DNA from: Mytilus californianus
Lineage: Eukaryota > Mollusca > Bivalvia > Mytilida > Mytilidae
Length of the DNA: 64,000 bases
Assembly (NCBI RefSeq): GCF_021869535.1
Contig: NW_026262581.1
Span: 101,821,771 to 101,885,770, forward strand
Direction of reading: 5' to 3'
The notes below the pieces were generated by a model. That model did not search any database and was not told where the DNA came from. It saw only the letters and a program-made list of their open reading frames with translations. This document shows, piece by piece, positions 1 through 12,975 of the stretch (its first letter is position 1; each line of letters starts with the position of its first letter). The translations under genes and the position numbers were made by a program.

Positions 1-2886
1 TGCAACAGCATCAAATGCCAAATGCAACATATTTGCACAACCTAATCAGTCATTGCATTTTTTCAGAGTTTTTCCTTAGATTTATCCTTCATTGCCAGAG
101 TTATGTGACTTCTTGGAGTATGTGTAATACTATTTCAACGCCAAACAGTGTCCACATTCGCCCATCAGATAACACAAGCCTGTCCCCTCACTTGTTAGAT
201 GGACATTTTTAATGGTAAAAAAAATCCTATATTACAGATGTAAACTAGGATCGTGTAACGTCTCTACCCAAAAACTGTGAAATGCATTTTTTTGCATTTA
301 TGCTAACCAGTTATGCTAAAAATTGCTATTGTTTTCAAAAACTGATGTTTTACTACTCTTTCCAATTAAACATAATGTTATCATAAATATTACTAATACC
401 ATCCGGTACGAAGGAAAAATTCATCTCAATTGTTTTTTTTTTTCTTTTACATGTTATTCAATAAAATATTAGTAAGGCACTGCATAAGTTATTGGCAAAA
501 GGTGCATTTCTATTTCTTTTCATTTCCGTTTGTAAATTGGAAAAGCCATAATTGTTATATTGACATCAATATTTCATACGTAAACAATGAGAAATGTGTT
601 TGCGTGAAGAATTGTCAATATAATTACATGTTTGATACATTAAGATAGATTAAAATCAATTTATTGAATTATATTATAAACAAAATATTAATAAATGACA
701 CTGAGCAACGCCGGGTATTGTCAACAATACTTAGGTAATCTAAACCCCGGACTATTTAACATCAATAATAATTAGAGCAATTTGTATTATAATTATCTAC
801 AATATATTTCATTTTTGATTGCTATTGACTTGTCATATTATACATTTCGCAATTGCGGTTTAAAAAATTATTATCTATGTGTTGTATTTCTCGTGAGGTG
901 AATATTTCGTTTTCCATAAACATTACTATAAATGTTTTTGGCTTAAAACTGAGAACCTAGAATAAGTTCAATTTACCACCACCTTTAAAAATTAGGAAAT
1001 GTTTGTAATCTAAAACTTACGTTGTTTTTGTTATATAGGCTTTTTTGTTTTGTTTTGTTATCAGAACGAATTAACCTCTTAATTTTATGTGGTCTTGTTC
1101 TTTGCGTCCATCATGGTCAGTTAGAATGATTGAATGTATTATGCAACTATGTATTTTGTTTGTTGCGTGTGCTACTTTCGCGAGATACACAACAACGTAT
1201 TTTTACGTCTTATATTTTTGACTTTCAAAACATTTGGTCTCGGACGTACCGGATGAAGGTTATTCCACAAAAATGTGTCGTCCACGCGGAAATCGGTGTC
1301 ATACTTCTTGATCGGGATGCAAAAGCGGCTTAGTTTTATTGTATGGTGATGTAGGCGGGTGGGGAAAAGTAGTTACTTCTTTTGTGTAATCAACTCCTCG
1401 ACCTACTGTTTTCAACTCAGATCCCGGAATCATGCTTCACAGAAAGATCGCACTCACTTGTTTTCATAGAATTGTTTGAGGCTGATTATATTCCACACTT
1501 GGGAACCTAATAAATTACATCAAAACTTAAACAAGAAGACGGTTCCAACTTTGTGTCATCTACTCCTCCTTCAGTTTTCACTAAACATCACAGAAAGTTT
1601 GCACACCTATTGAAGTTGTGTCCCTCCCATTACACGATGGTTAAATTTATTTCCCGATTTTTATATTGTATATGTTCTTATATTTCAATGAGCATTATAG
1701 AGCATTCTCACCGTTGTTTAAGAAACATTCTGTTTTAAGAGACCGTTTGAGACTTTAGTCTTTTTTAACAGCTGGATCAGAATAACGATAAACATTGTCG
1801 TGTATCTCCAATACCTACCTTGTTAAAAGACTGAGGCGGAAGATACCATAGGGATATTTAAAGTTATAAGTAGATAACAAATTGACAATGCCATGGAAAC
1901 AAATCGAAAAACGACGAAAAGACAAACAGCAGTACACAAAACACAACATCTAAAAACTGAGCAATACGAATCCCGTAAAAAAAAAACACGCGGTGATCAA
2001 AGGGGCTCATGAAGGATAAGCAGATCTTGCTCTACACGTGGCAACCGTCGTGTTGATATAACATGAGAACTTGTCAAATTAATAACATTCTTCTAAAATA
2101 TTAAAACAACACTTTACGATAAATTTCGTGCGTCCAAAGCGCTTAAACCTAAACATTTGAAAACCAGAGATGTATAGATAAGTAGAAACAATTTGAGCTA
2201 TATGACTAAAAGAAACCTAACCAGGTTAGCCAAATTCATTCAAGGTCAACTTTTCCTAAGGAGTTTGAACCTAAGTTACTCAATAATTTCATACTTTATT
2301 GACGGAGAGTTTTAGTTAAGCCCTTCCAGTAGAAATAGGAGAAATATAGGCATATTCCTTTGACATTCGGTCATTTGGTGATAAAAATTTGTGTGATGTT
2401 GTGTTGCATACATTCACTAAATTTGATTGCTGTTTCAGTGTTAATTTCAGTTGTCATGTTTTATATATTTCGTCGCAAAATTTTATATTCAAAAAAGGTT
2501 CCGCTTTGAGCTGTGTGTCATGTTTTTGTAAAGGAGGAGAGTTGTATCCGAAATAAATTTGAGTAGAATAATGAGTATTTCATGCTTTTATATTTAGTCA
2601 ACTTAAAACAGAAGACATATAAGGTAGTTACTAAAAATCGTTTCGTTACATGTATGAGTACTTGTCCAGGTCGACATTAAAAATGTCTAATCCTTATCTT
2701 TTCTTTTCCTTCGTTTAAAATTAAATGTATGATAGGTCTCGTTCTGAAATAGCCTGCAATATCGTAATTCAATTTGATAAAAAAAATATATGCAAACGAC
2801 GGTTTGGTTGTATAATTGTCCGATGGTGCACCCAGGAAAATTAACATTTCTATTATAAAACGATGACAAGGTTGAAGAACACATAT
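1..2886. other. AT-rich stretch, no gene recognised
   Basis: Only short ORFs with no recognisable motifs or conserved splice context. No tandem array or clear transposon end was found. Confidence 0.5.
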
Positions 2887-2889
2887 CGT

Positions 2890-3414
2890 TTATTTTACAG
2901 ACGAATCTAAAGAACATTGACTTGACCTTCTAAGACGACGATTTGTATCAAGGTCAGCTTTCACAGAACCACTTTTATCAGAATGTTCAGAGATTGCTGT
3001 CACTACACTTACTACATCTTCTCTGTCCTGGTAATCTGCGAATGTCCTATAATTCTCACACAACTGTGGTACCCATTCTTGAAAAAGATGGTGAACAATG
3101 TCCTTGCTGCTAAGTCGTCTTTTTATCCTACTCCAATGACTTTCTGTTTCAAATTCATCGTCTCTGTCATAGTAAGATAAATAATTCATATATTTTGAGA
3201 TGTTTTGATTTTCCAAGTGAAAGCCACTTGGTCTACGGCAGATACTAGTGCGTACTCTCTGTCTAGAAACTGGTAACACCGAACTGTCTATACGCTTAGA
3301 AGTGGAGACTCGATGTATTGATGTCTGAGGTCTACTGTTAGGTAGAATATTTGTCTCGCCGAATCTCAACATTGGTGATATGAATCCATCTTTTTGAATC
3401 TTATTAATTCCCAT
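2890..3414 (-). CDS. Unrecognised 174-aa protein, paralogue of 12976-13554
   Basis: A single open frame from ATG to TAA. I do not recognise the family. It is basic, Ser/Arg-rich and without a signal peptide or membrane segment. Visible pieces are SRPQTS (residues 27-32), IVHHLFQEWVPQLCENYR (about 107-124) and an RRLRRSS basic patch near the end. The first two motifs occur in the same order in the ORF at 12976-13554. Low-complexity R/S/T/P regions with a short conserved helix are common in cytoskeleton- or cilium-associated proteins, but no function can be assigned. The start is the first Met of the open frame. The end TCT-GTAAAA could also be a splice donor, so the true C-terminus may differ. 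Confidence 0.5.
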   Translation of the reverse strand: MGINKIQKDGFISPMLRFGETNILPNSRPQTSIHRVSTSKRIDSSVLPVSRQRVRTSICRRPSGFHLENQNISKYMNYLSYYDRDDEFETESHWSRIKRRLSSKDIVHHLFQEWVPQLCENYRTFADYQDREDVVSVVTAISEHSDKSGSVKADLDTNRRLRRSSQCSLDSSVK

Positions 3415-4205
3415 TTCAAATATATATTTTTTATTCTCTTTCTTAGATAAATCGACTTTGTTAACTCGATTGGAGAAGATAACGGATCGAAAATGTCTTA
3501 CCTTCTTGCACTGTTTTGATGTTGCACTTCCTACTTTTCGATTTTAGAAGAGATAAGGTGGAACGAAAATGAATCGCTTCCGATATTTCACTTTATCAAT
3601 TCTTCATTTCCTCTGCATGCATGTGACAGATATTATACATCAAAATACTTTTCTATTACGTCATCTATTCCATGGCCATCATTATAAATTACAATAGTCT
3701 AAATTGTTCGCTAAATGTTCCAACTACTATTTTGAATAGATAAATAAATGTATGCATGAGGCTTGAATTTAACTAATTTTATAATTCAGTTATTTTATAC
3801 ACGAGTGCATTAAGGAATGGGTTTCCTTTGTGCTTAATAATATTACTTATTAGTAAACTGATTAAAATTTCATTACTGTAGAAATAAACAGGGTGACGCT
3901 TTGTGAATTAATTTTCCTTCTATACAATGGAATATTTAACTAATCTTAAGTAGAGTATATAATTACAGCTAATTAAACTAGGGATCAGGATTAAATGCGT
4001 TTTTACATGGAAATAAAAAATATACAGCTTAAGGTAATCTAAACGTTGGTAATAAAACAGCTGATTTAAGTATCTAAACACTGACCAAAATAAGCCTATG
4101 GAAGGATTATTATTATAAAAAGCATAGCTTTTTTGTACCGACCGTGCGAGACCCTCATGGGTAGTCAAGGTCGTTAAAGAACTCCTCTAGTACCAGTAGC
4201 TTTTA

Positions 4206-4320
4206 TGTATTGACAAACTAGTATCATATGTATTGACAAACTAGTATAAAATGTATTGACAGACTAGACAGTATCATATGTATTGACAAACTAGACAGTA
4301 ACAACTAATATATTAACAAA
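4206..4320. repeat. 23/27-bp minisatellite, left part
   Basis: Tandem copies of a unit like TATCATATGTATTGACAAAC plus TAG, some with an extra ACAG (27 bp). The array stops at 4320 where a LINE fragment begins and resumes at 5332. Confidence 0.85.
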
Positions 4321-4325
4321 ATATT

Positions 4326-5331
4326 TTATCATGTGAAGAAACCGTCAAGTTACTTGGAATTGATATTGATTACCAACTGAAATTTGATGCACATATAAGT
4401 AACTTGTTTAGAAAGGCATCACAACAACTGAATGTTCTCAAGAGAATTGGATCCTATATAACCAGATTGAATAAACTTACAATTTTCCATACTTTCATTT
4501 TGAGTAATTTTAATGTATGCCCTTTGGCTTGGGTTTTTGTACAGAGAAAAATAAAAAAAACTAGAAAAATACAAGAGAGAGCATTAAGATTCGTATATGA
4601 CGACTATTTATCATCCTCTGAAACTCTTCTTGAGAACGCAAAGGTTCCAACCCTACAAGTGAGACGCACCAGGACAATGGCACTTGAGACTGACAAAATT
4701 TTGAATAATTTGGCTGCTTTATCTTTACAAAATTTACTTCACATTAAACACACTAAATACTCTTTTAGATACAGTAACATTTTGGAAATACCACAGGTAA
4801 GAACTACCTCATATGGAAAGAAATCTTTTAGCTTTGCTGCTGCTTCTTTATGGAATAGTTTACCGGACCACTTCAGGACTGTAAACAGCTTCACACATTT
4901 TATAAATCTTGTTCAGTCCTCGAGTGGAACGGACTGTTTTTGCTCTGCCTGCAGGTAATTTTTGATACATTATTTATGCTTTTTTATGCTGCATTAACAG
5001 CTTGCATTGCAATTGAAATTTTTTTTTTTACGTTTTAATAATTAGTATATAAGAGTTATAGTTTTTACTTTAAATTATTAACTGAAAATGTTTAGCTGCA
5101 AATTTTTAAAAATTATTCCTGTCTTAGTGCTTCATATATATGTTTTTAGTGTCAGCAAGATACATGTATATGCTAGAGTAAATGTGGTGCTGTTTTATTA
5201 CTATTAATTTGCATGCTGCATGCCTTGTTTTATTTGTTATTGCATATGTTTTTATATTCGGTGAAAAGCTCATTAGAGCTTATGTTTATATGTTTGTCAA
5301 ATATGCCGAATCAAAATAAAGTTTTGCTTAC
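4326..5331 (+). mobile_element. 5'-truncated LINE (non-LTR retrotransposon) fragment
   Basis: A coding remnant followed by an AT-rich 3' region ending with AATAAA and GTTTTGCTTA. It sits inside the minisatellite and is flanked by a near-identical 10-bp direct repeat, TTATCATGTG (4326-4335) and TTATCATATG (5332-5341), which is probably the target-site duplication. Truncation within the reverse transcriptase is typical of incomplete target-primed reverse transcription. Confidence 0.75.
4335..4958 (+). pseudogene. C-terminal part of LINE reverse transcriptase
   Basis: The open frame runs from before the first Met at 4404, since KLLGIDIDYQLKFDAHI is read upstream in frame. It carries the typical tail of jockey/CR1-type proteins: SNFNVCPLAWVF, KIQERALRFVYDDY, YGKKSFSFAAASLWNSLPDH and a C-terminal CFCSAC. 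The endonuclease and most of the RT, including its catalytic Asp box, are missing, so it cannot be autonomous. Confidence 0.8.
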
Positions 5332-6286
5332 TTATCATATGTATTGATGTATTGACAGACTTGTATCAAATGTATTGACAAACAAGTATCATATGTATTG
5401 ATAAACTAGTATCATATGTATAGACAAACTAGACAGTATCATATGTATTGACAAACTAGACAGTATCATATGTATTGACAAACTAGTATCATATGTATTG
5501 ACAAACTAGTATCATATGTATTGACAAACTAGACAGTATCATATGTATTGACAAACTAGACAGTATCATATGTATTGACAAACTAGACAGTATCATATGT
5601 ATTGACAAACTAGACAGTATCATATGTATTGATAAACTAGTATCATATGTATTGACAAACTAGTATCAAATGTATTGACAAACTAGACAGTATCATATGT
5701 ATTGACAAACTAGTATCATATGTATTGACAAACTAGACAGTATCATATGTATTGGCAAACCAGTATCATATGTATTGATAAACTAGTATCATATGTATAC
5801 AGTATCATATGTATTGACAAACTAGACAGTATCATATGTATCGACAAACTCATATGTATTGACAAACTAGACTGTATCATATGTATTGACAAACTAGTAT
5901 CATATGTATTGACAAACTAGTATCAAATGTATTGACAAACTAGTATCATATGTATTGACAAACTTGTATCATATGTATTGATAAACTAGACTGTATCATA
6001 TGAATTGACAAACTAGTATCATATGTATTGACAAACTAGTATCATATGTATTGACAAACTAGTATCATATGTATTGACAAACTAGACTGTATCATATGTA
6101 TTTATAAACTTGCATCATATATATTGACAAACAAGTATCATATGTATAGGCAAACTAGTATCATATGTATTGATAAACTAGACTGTATCATATGCATTGA
6201 CAAACTAGTATCATATGTATTGACAAACTAGTATCATATGTATTGACAAACTAGTATCATATGTATTGACACACTAGTATCAAATA
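5332..6286. repeat. 23/27-bp minisatellite, right part
   Basis: About 40 further copies of the same unit as at 4206-4320. 23-bp and 27-bp versions are mixed irregularly, and a few units are truncated (near 5793 and 5850). Confidence 0.9.
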
Positions 6287-6309
6287 GATACATGTAGTGT
6301 TAATTGTTT

Positions 6310-6590
6310 GTCTGTAGGTTGACATGTAAATGCCGTTTGGTTTATTCCAGTGGCAAATCCAAGACCTTAAAAAAATGGGAGACGGCAGCAAAATGAAAGT
6401 GCACTTTAAATTCAAATTTTTCACAAAAAGCTGGGCCCGGGCCTTTCGGCCCAATGGGATCTTCCCCTGTTCTGTTTCGTTGGGTTGCTGTCTCATTGGC
6501 ATATACCACGCATCTCTTTTCAGTCATATACAATTTTCAAAAGCTTGCGATTACTATTTGATTACCATTGCATCATTTATAAGTTAAACC
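6310..6590. repeat. Interspersed repeat fragment directly after the minisatellite
   Basis: It contains GGGTTGCTGTCTCATTGGCA, the conserved tail of a dispersed family seen elsewhere in the window (near 9955, 26685, 36345, 37255), preceded by a GC-rich block GGGCCCGGGCCTTTCGGCCC. Confidence 0.5.
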
Positions 6591-9500
6591 TAGTATGTTT
6601 AATGAACCCTATAAGGATTGAATAAGATAAAAACTTGGGCACATGGAATAATCATGTCCGGCAGTAAACCTCAAGCACAGAAGGGTTGTCCATTTGGCTG
6701 TATGGGATGTATAAATACACAACTACGTCTAGTCGAATCTGATGTCTCGTATTGAGAGAGCGCCAAGCTATTGGCACGTTCAAGAACATTACTTAATGAG
6801 CGGTCATTAAGAGTCTCTTTGCGAGGTTAAATTTCTGCCCCTATCCAACATATTCCTTTTTCAGTCGAAATCGAAATGTACATCGGTCGGTCAGCTTTGT
6901 AGAACAAACCTATTTGAGTTATTTGTACCCGTCATATTAAACACGAAATGTTTGACATTGGACGTGAAGCAGCCAAAAGAAGCGTCTTTGCAACTAACCA
7001 GACGTTCGTTTTTTTGTGTATATATATATAGAAAAATATGTTAAACAGACAACATTTGTACAGGTTTTACAGTAAATATTTAGCTGTTTTCAGGTTTATA
7101 ATTTACATATTACATGTGAATTTCTGTTGCTTTGTTCTAGTTGGCCTACTTGTGGTCTTTGAACTGTGGAGATTTTATGAATAGACGTTTTCTCGCTAGT
7201 TGTCACATTATATAAGCCATCGAGCTGTTGTGATGCATACTTTATAATCAGTATGATGAATAAATGCAAATGATTATAAGAAATTTCATTGCTTTATCTT
7301 CCCTTTTCATGGAAAAGAATGTATTTGGTGCATCAATTCATGACACAAAATTCCTACATGCGCATGAAAAAAAAACAACACAGGACAACGATGTTATTGC
7401 TGTTCTTCCTCTCAACGTCACAATGAGGCCTTCAGCATGGAGCAAAAACTCACTTCAAGTTCGAAAATTCAAGATAGCACTTAGCACTGGTTTGAGATGA
7501 ATTATTTGCCTGATGTCAGAGACTCTATCGCGCTACGCCAGTCTTTTTTTTTTTTACAGATATCGAATATGATTGTAGTTTCACTTCCTTTACGAGTTTT
7601 AGTTGACTTTTTATCAAATTACTGCCATGTGACTTGGAAAATATCATGAAAATTGACAATGTTTGTTCTTGCTTCTTGCAGGTTATCACCTGGCATTAGT
7701 ATATAATCCTATAATAGGTGATTATATCTAGCATATGAGTTTGTTTTTTTAAATACTCTGGTTCACCTATACTTTATATAATTACGGCCACATAGTTATA
7801 CATGATGATGCCATTTCCGGTTTCGTTTCTAGTCTTTCTAGAAGTGCACTGCATTTGCACCAAGTTTTACAAAGTGTAGTCTTTTATTTGCGACAAAAGG
7901 TTATACTACATTTGCGCCAAAGAATGAAGAATATTTTTGTGCCATTTTACAGGTAACATACAACGGAAACGTTTAAATAAACATTGCATCCTGAATAAGA
8001 AATTTTGTAGACTATTCCCTCTATGTAATTGAGTGAGTTCATATTTATTTCTGATACAATTTGACTTAAAACATGCTTCCTTGGCAATATACCGAGAACG
8101 TATAGAAAATATTATCCTGCTTTACCAATAAATAGAGTAGATGTACATGATCAAGTGAGAAAAATGAAGGTAGAGACTAACAAATTTGAGAGTTTTTTTT
8201 ATTGATGAATGATGTTGAAAGTTAAATTATTATTATTTCCTATACAGCTTGTCTAATAACAATTAATTTCTGTTGCTAAATGGGCATTGATAATTTTACT
8301 TTTCGCTAAAACGTCCAATTTTTTTCTCTAAAATGTCTTATCAATGCGCTAAAATGTCCTCCGTCGATCTATTATTTATACTATTTACCTGTTCAATATA
8401 TCAATTATTATACTATTAACCTGTATAATTGGCGCAAATGAAAAATTTTGTTTTTGCGCAAAAAAATGAAATGTCAATTGGCACAAAAGTAAAGCACCGC
8501 TATCTAGTAGATATAAAGATGATTATTTGTGATTAAACGTTAAATGATTAGTGCATGTCCCATAAAAGTTTCAATATGGTTGACACGTTTTCTTAATTTT
8601 AGGTTTGGTTTATTTTATGGAAGACTTAGCCCACTAATTTCTAATTGAATTTCAAACATTCAGGTCGCATAACATATTAGGTTCAAGTAAGATGTTTGTT
8701 TTTCAGAATTATATATATTATTGAGAGATTTAACCACAAGACCAGCTGTCTGCCAAATTCTTTTTTCTTTCTATATGAGGTGCCAAATATTTTTAAAAAC
8801 AAATGTAGTTCAATTACAAGATCCAAATGGTTTCAAATACAAATTTACTGTGACATGACTTTTTCACTAGTTTTATTGGGCGTTAGACCAACCGCATTTG
8901 TGAAAGGATCTTTTTATGCTGGGAGCAACAAAATGTCGTTATTATTCAAAAGATTCAGATGAGCGATAAATGCACAGTAAAGCCTAACTATTACGTATTA
9001 ATCGAACCCCAAACACTACAAACACATGTATATACTACACATATTAGGTGTGCTAAAACCAAGCTTTTAAAAAGTAAAAATTATCCTCATAAAAAAAGTG
9101 TCTAAAATTATTTTTAACAAAAGTTACGAACTGTCTAGAATAATATATTTAAAAAAGGCATGGAATACTAGATCTTAAACACTTGGATTCCTTGAACAAC
9201 CAGTAGGAAAGGAATTGAATTGCGTAACAAGATGCTTTTTTGAACTGGGCATTAGAACAAGCACAATAAAGAATATTTTTAAAAGAAAGTATCGGTGATC
9301 TGTCGCTGTCGCTGTCTCATTTTATTTTAATATCGTCATATTTTTGAATTCTAAACTTGAAAAGTACAATGATTTCTCTTTTTTTTCCCCACTGTATATA
9401 TGAGTTGCAATCAACATCCATTTCTCTGAGCAAAAACATAAGCTGCCAAAGTTTCCGATTGGAGACATGCTCATTAAATATTGAAACAAAATGTCAAATG

Positions 9501-9800
9501 GAAAGATAATTACATTCAAATGCAATTAAAATAAATGTACTGTTACCAAACAGTGATTAAGTGCTCATAGTTTATTGACCGAAAAGGAAGAACCCTATAC
9601 TAATTCCGCGAGAGAAAAAAATTATGTCAGCCCAGTAATATAATCGAGGATGACAAAAAATTTGTTCTGTTTGCAGGGAAAACTCAACCATTAGACCAGC
9701 TATCATAACAAATAAATAAACGTATGTTGGACTAAAATTGACTGCAAGATAATGAAAAAATTAAATATATTCCCTGTCCATCAACACAAAACATGTGGTC
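6591..9800. other. AT-rich stretch, no gene recognised
   Basis: Only short isolated ORFs. The 78-codon frame at 7264-7500 has no recognisable domain. Homopolymer runs and a short TA repeat (7018-7030) are present. Confidence 0.45.
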
Positions 9801-9829
9801 CTATATAAAATAGTCTGTGAAGTACTATA

Positions 9830-9995
9830 TCTACAAAACAGTCGTTAGTACAGAAGGCCTAACTATACGGTATGGGTTTTGTTCCTTGTTGAAGGCCGTA
9901 CTTATCCCGGTATTTGATCACATCGTTTTCATTTGGTCTTTAAGGAATAATTGTCTCATTGGCAATCATATCATATCTCCTTATTTTTATAAGGG
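9830..9995 (+). repeat. Dispersed SINE-like repeat ('TTGAAGGCCGTAC...CTCATTGGCAATCAT' family)
   Basis: Ordered blocks TATACGGTATGGGTTTTG, GTTGAAGGCCGTACTT, CATTTGGTCTTTAAGG and GTCTCATTGGCAATCATATC match copies near 36260-36370 and 37165-37280, and reversed copies near 10885-11010, 39915-40090 and 46455-46600. Confidence 0.6.
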
Positions 9996-10879
9996 TAGGG
10001 AACTCGTACTAGTATACGAATTTATTAAACAGGTATCCAGGAATATGTTTATGATCTGGTTAATATATTTCTGTTTTATTTTGTATAAATACATTTTATT
10101 TAATAAATTATGTTATACATGTTGCAAAAAACAAACCTCCCAAACCATTTAAGTGTGCCAAAGTGCGTGTAATTAAAATAAGTTATCCTCATAAGCATTG
10201 CAAACAAAATATCAATTGAGTTCATGTAGAGACATCAAATGAGAATTAAGAATACTAGTAGTATGTTTTGTTACAGTGGGTCTTTCCAGAAGTTTCTTAG
10301 TTGAAACAAGTTCATAAGAATGCTATACTAGACATAGTTATTTACAATTAAATCCACCCCTTTCCTTTTCTGTTTCTGTTTCTAATTGGAAATAATGATT
10401 TAATGTTCAGTTTGGTATAGTCATTTCATCATTTATTACAGAAAATTCATGTACTGGTAAAAGATGAGACAATAATATAAAACATACATAGAAGAGATAC
10501 ACTGCATTTTCGCTCAAGAAAAAATTAATATCTACGACATACCTAATAGTTGTTAAATATTTCTTAGTTTATGTAGGTTGGTAAAAACGCATTTGAATCG
10601 AGCCAAAGGGTCATTAGCCCACTACAGATGCTTACACCATTTACATTTCAAGTTATAAAAATTCACAGTACATGAGTTAAAAAAAACGAATGTCTTTTAC
10701 CTTCAAAAGAAAAAAAAATTTTACAAAATGAAGTTCTTTACCGAACAAAATCTAACGAGGAAACTTGCGCACATTTGTTTGGTAATTTTATATCCAACAA
10801 ATCTTTGGCTTTCCAAGCTCTTTGATTTTTGTTGATTGATGGCTGTTTAACGTCTAGAAGAAAAGAGTTCATGTATATT

Positions 10880-11080
10880 CAGTAGATATAAGAAGTGTGG
10901 TATGAGTGCCAATAAGACAACTCTCAATCCAAGTTACAATTTGTAAAAGTAAACCATTATAGGTCAAAGTACGGTCTTCAACACGGAGCCTTGACAGGTC
11001 TATTACATGTTGATAAGATTTGAATACAGTCTGCTTTGTACTAGACCGACCTGGTAAGTCAGATTTTAACGTGATCGAGC
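10880..11080 (-). repeat. Dispersed SINE-like repeat, reversed copy
   Basis: GTGGTATGAGTGCCAATAAG, ACCATTATAGGTCAAAGTAC and GGTCTTCAACACGGAGCC match the copy at 39915-40090 almost base for base. This is the reverse orientation of the family at 9830-9995. Confidence 0.6.
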
Positions 11081-11864
11081 ACAAGGGAACAGTCCATAGG
11101 GAGAAATGTCAACCTACTCAGAAATCGAGCCGTTCAGTATTTGCACTTACCGTAGTCCTAAATGGTGAAGCATCAAAAACCAACTTTGGTCTTTAATTTA
11201 GCCAAACCGATGGTCTTACCCACGATATCCTGCACACGAGTCCAGCACTCTACACCACAACTGATGCGTTTCCAAGCGGTTAGCTCGGAGTGTATAGACC
11301 CGACAAAATTTATCCAGCAAGGTACTTTGTGAACAGAAAATTTAGTTCGTTTTTTTTCTGAACTACAAATGATTCGATAACACTGAACTAATTGTTAATG
11401 ATACCCTCAGGTAAAGAATGCTTTCACTAAATTTCACTTAGAATTGAGATGTAAATTAAGACATTCCTGCAACTATTTTTTTTAAAATTTTTTCCGTCTT
11501 ATTTTCGGTTGTAACTTGCTTGCTTTGTCTAGTAGTATATTGTGTACAGGGTATCTCTCAACTTATAAAATTAAATTATGTAACTTATTATCAAAATTTA
11601 AGATATTTTGTTTTTGTTTTTGTTAAATTTTGTGTCCTTGTATGTTTATTTTTTGCATCAAATTGAAACGGAAAAGTTCACAAATATTTCATGAATTTCT
11701 CGTTGATTTTAAAAATTCATCAATACAGATTTTCGTAAGTATTGGGTAAACCTTTTTTACGTTGCTCTTCTCTGGTGTAAAAACTGAAAATACAGGAATG
11801 TGAATTAGGTATAATAAAAAAAATGTATTACAATAGAATTTTGTAAACTTTGAAGTTTCACTAT

Positions 11865-12418
11865 AAAGAAATAAATGGAGAATGTGTCTATGGGCCACAG
11901 ATGCCCCCGCTTGTAAATATGCATGAGTCAACTTCTACATACAGATGCAGGATTCAAATTATTAAGACCGTTTTTTGTGATTATAAGCATTGTGTACAAG
12001 TTTCATAACATTTGGTTGAGGCAAACTAAAGTTAGAGAACGGAAACGACAGATTTAGCAATTTTTTCCATTTATAAAGGGGAATAACTCAAGAACGGTAA
12101 AAGTGACGCCACCCAATTTCAAACTTGATCTGTGTTTTGTTGTAATAAGCATTTTGTATACGTTTTATAATATTTGGTAGAGGCAAACTAAAGTTAGAGA
12201 ACGGAAACGAAAAATTCAGCGATTTTTATGTTTATTGAGGGGCATAACTCATGAAGGTAAAAGTGACGCCTTGTAGTAATAAGCATTGTGTTTAAGTTTT
12301 ATAACGTTTGGTTGAGGCAAACTAAAGTTAGAGAACGGCAACCAACTCAGGACGTTCGGGATGGACGGACAAGGGTAACACTTAATGCCCCCAACGCCTA
12401 TCGGCGGGGGCATAAAAA
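11865..12418 (+). repeat. GC-hairpin-ended interspersed repeat with internal monomers
   Basis: It starts GGAGAATGTGTCTATGGGCC. Inside are about three monomers carrying ATAACTCA-GAACGGTAAAAGTGACGCC and TTGGTTGAGGCAAACTAAAG. It ends in a GGAC-rich stretch and the hairpin CCCCCAACGCCTATCGGCGG followed by GGGCATAA. The same family occurs at 40940-41956, 47405-50751 (interrupted) and 61320-61787. Confidence 0.75.
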
Positions 12419-12584
12419 AAGAAATCAGTTAAAAAGATATTAGGTGTTAGATTCTAGAATATAAATCCAATGATATAGTACTCTACTACTTTATAGTTTT
12501 GTCCAATATTTTCCAGTATGTGTATTACTTGAACACCCGGTATTGTATTGTATTTGCCATATTAGTTAATATCTTATTTTATTA

Positions 12585-12603
12585 CCCCCCCCCCCCCCCC
12601 CCC
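12585..12603. repeat. Poly-C tract (19 C)
   Basis: An uninterrupted run of 19 cytosines. Its length is likely to vary between individuals and to be error-prone in sequencing. Confidence 0.95.
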
Positions 12604-12975
12604 GGTTGGTCTATCTATACGTCAAAGGGTTCGTCTAGTTACACGACTGCTGTATAGTCCCCTTTTGTGGTAACTTGAGAACATGTACAATTCGTGTATT
12701 AGCGAGAGGTAATTGCAACATTTTCTCGACAGGAATAAGCTATTTTATTAGAAAGTGCAAGCATGTTTCCAGCAAAATTCCTTACTGGGTATGCTTCCAA
12801 ATGTGTCACGAAAGGTCTACAACGATGTTTCTTAACATTTATTAGCTACAGATTTGAAGAAATCACAAATAAACAACCTCATTATCAGTTTATTGGCAGT
12901 GTATTGTATGTACGTGGAAACAAATAAAATAAGACGAGTGTTACACAGTAATACTCACAACCACAGAAATGAAAG

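Noticed and set aside
7264..7500. 78-aa plus-strand ORF.
   Set aside because: No motif, homologue in the window, or convincing splice or promoter context. The length is compatible with chance in this composition.
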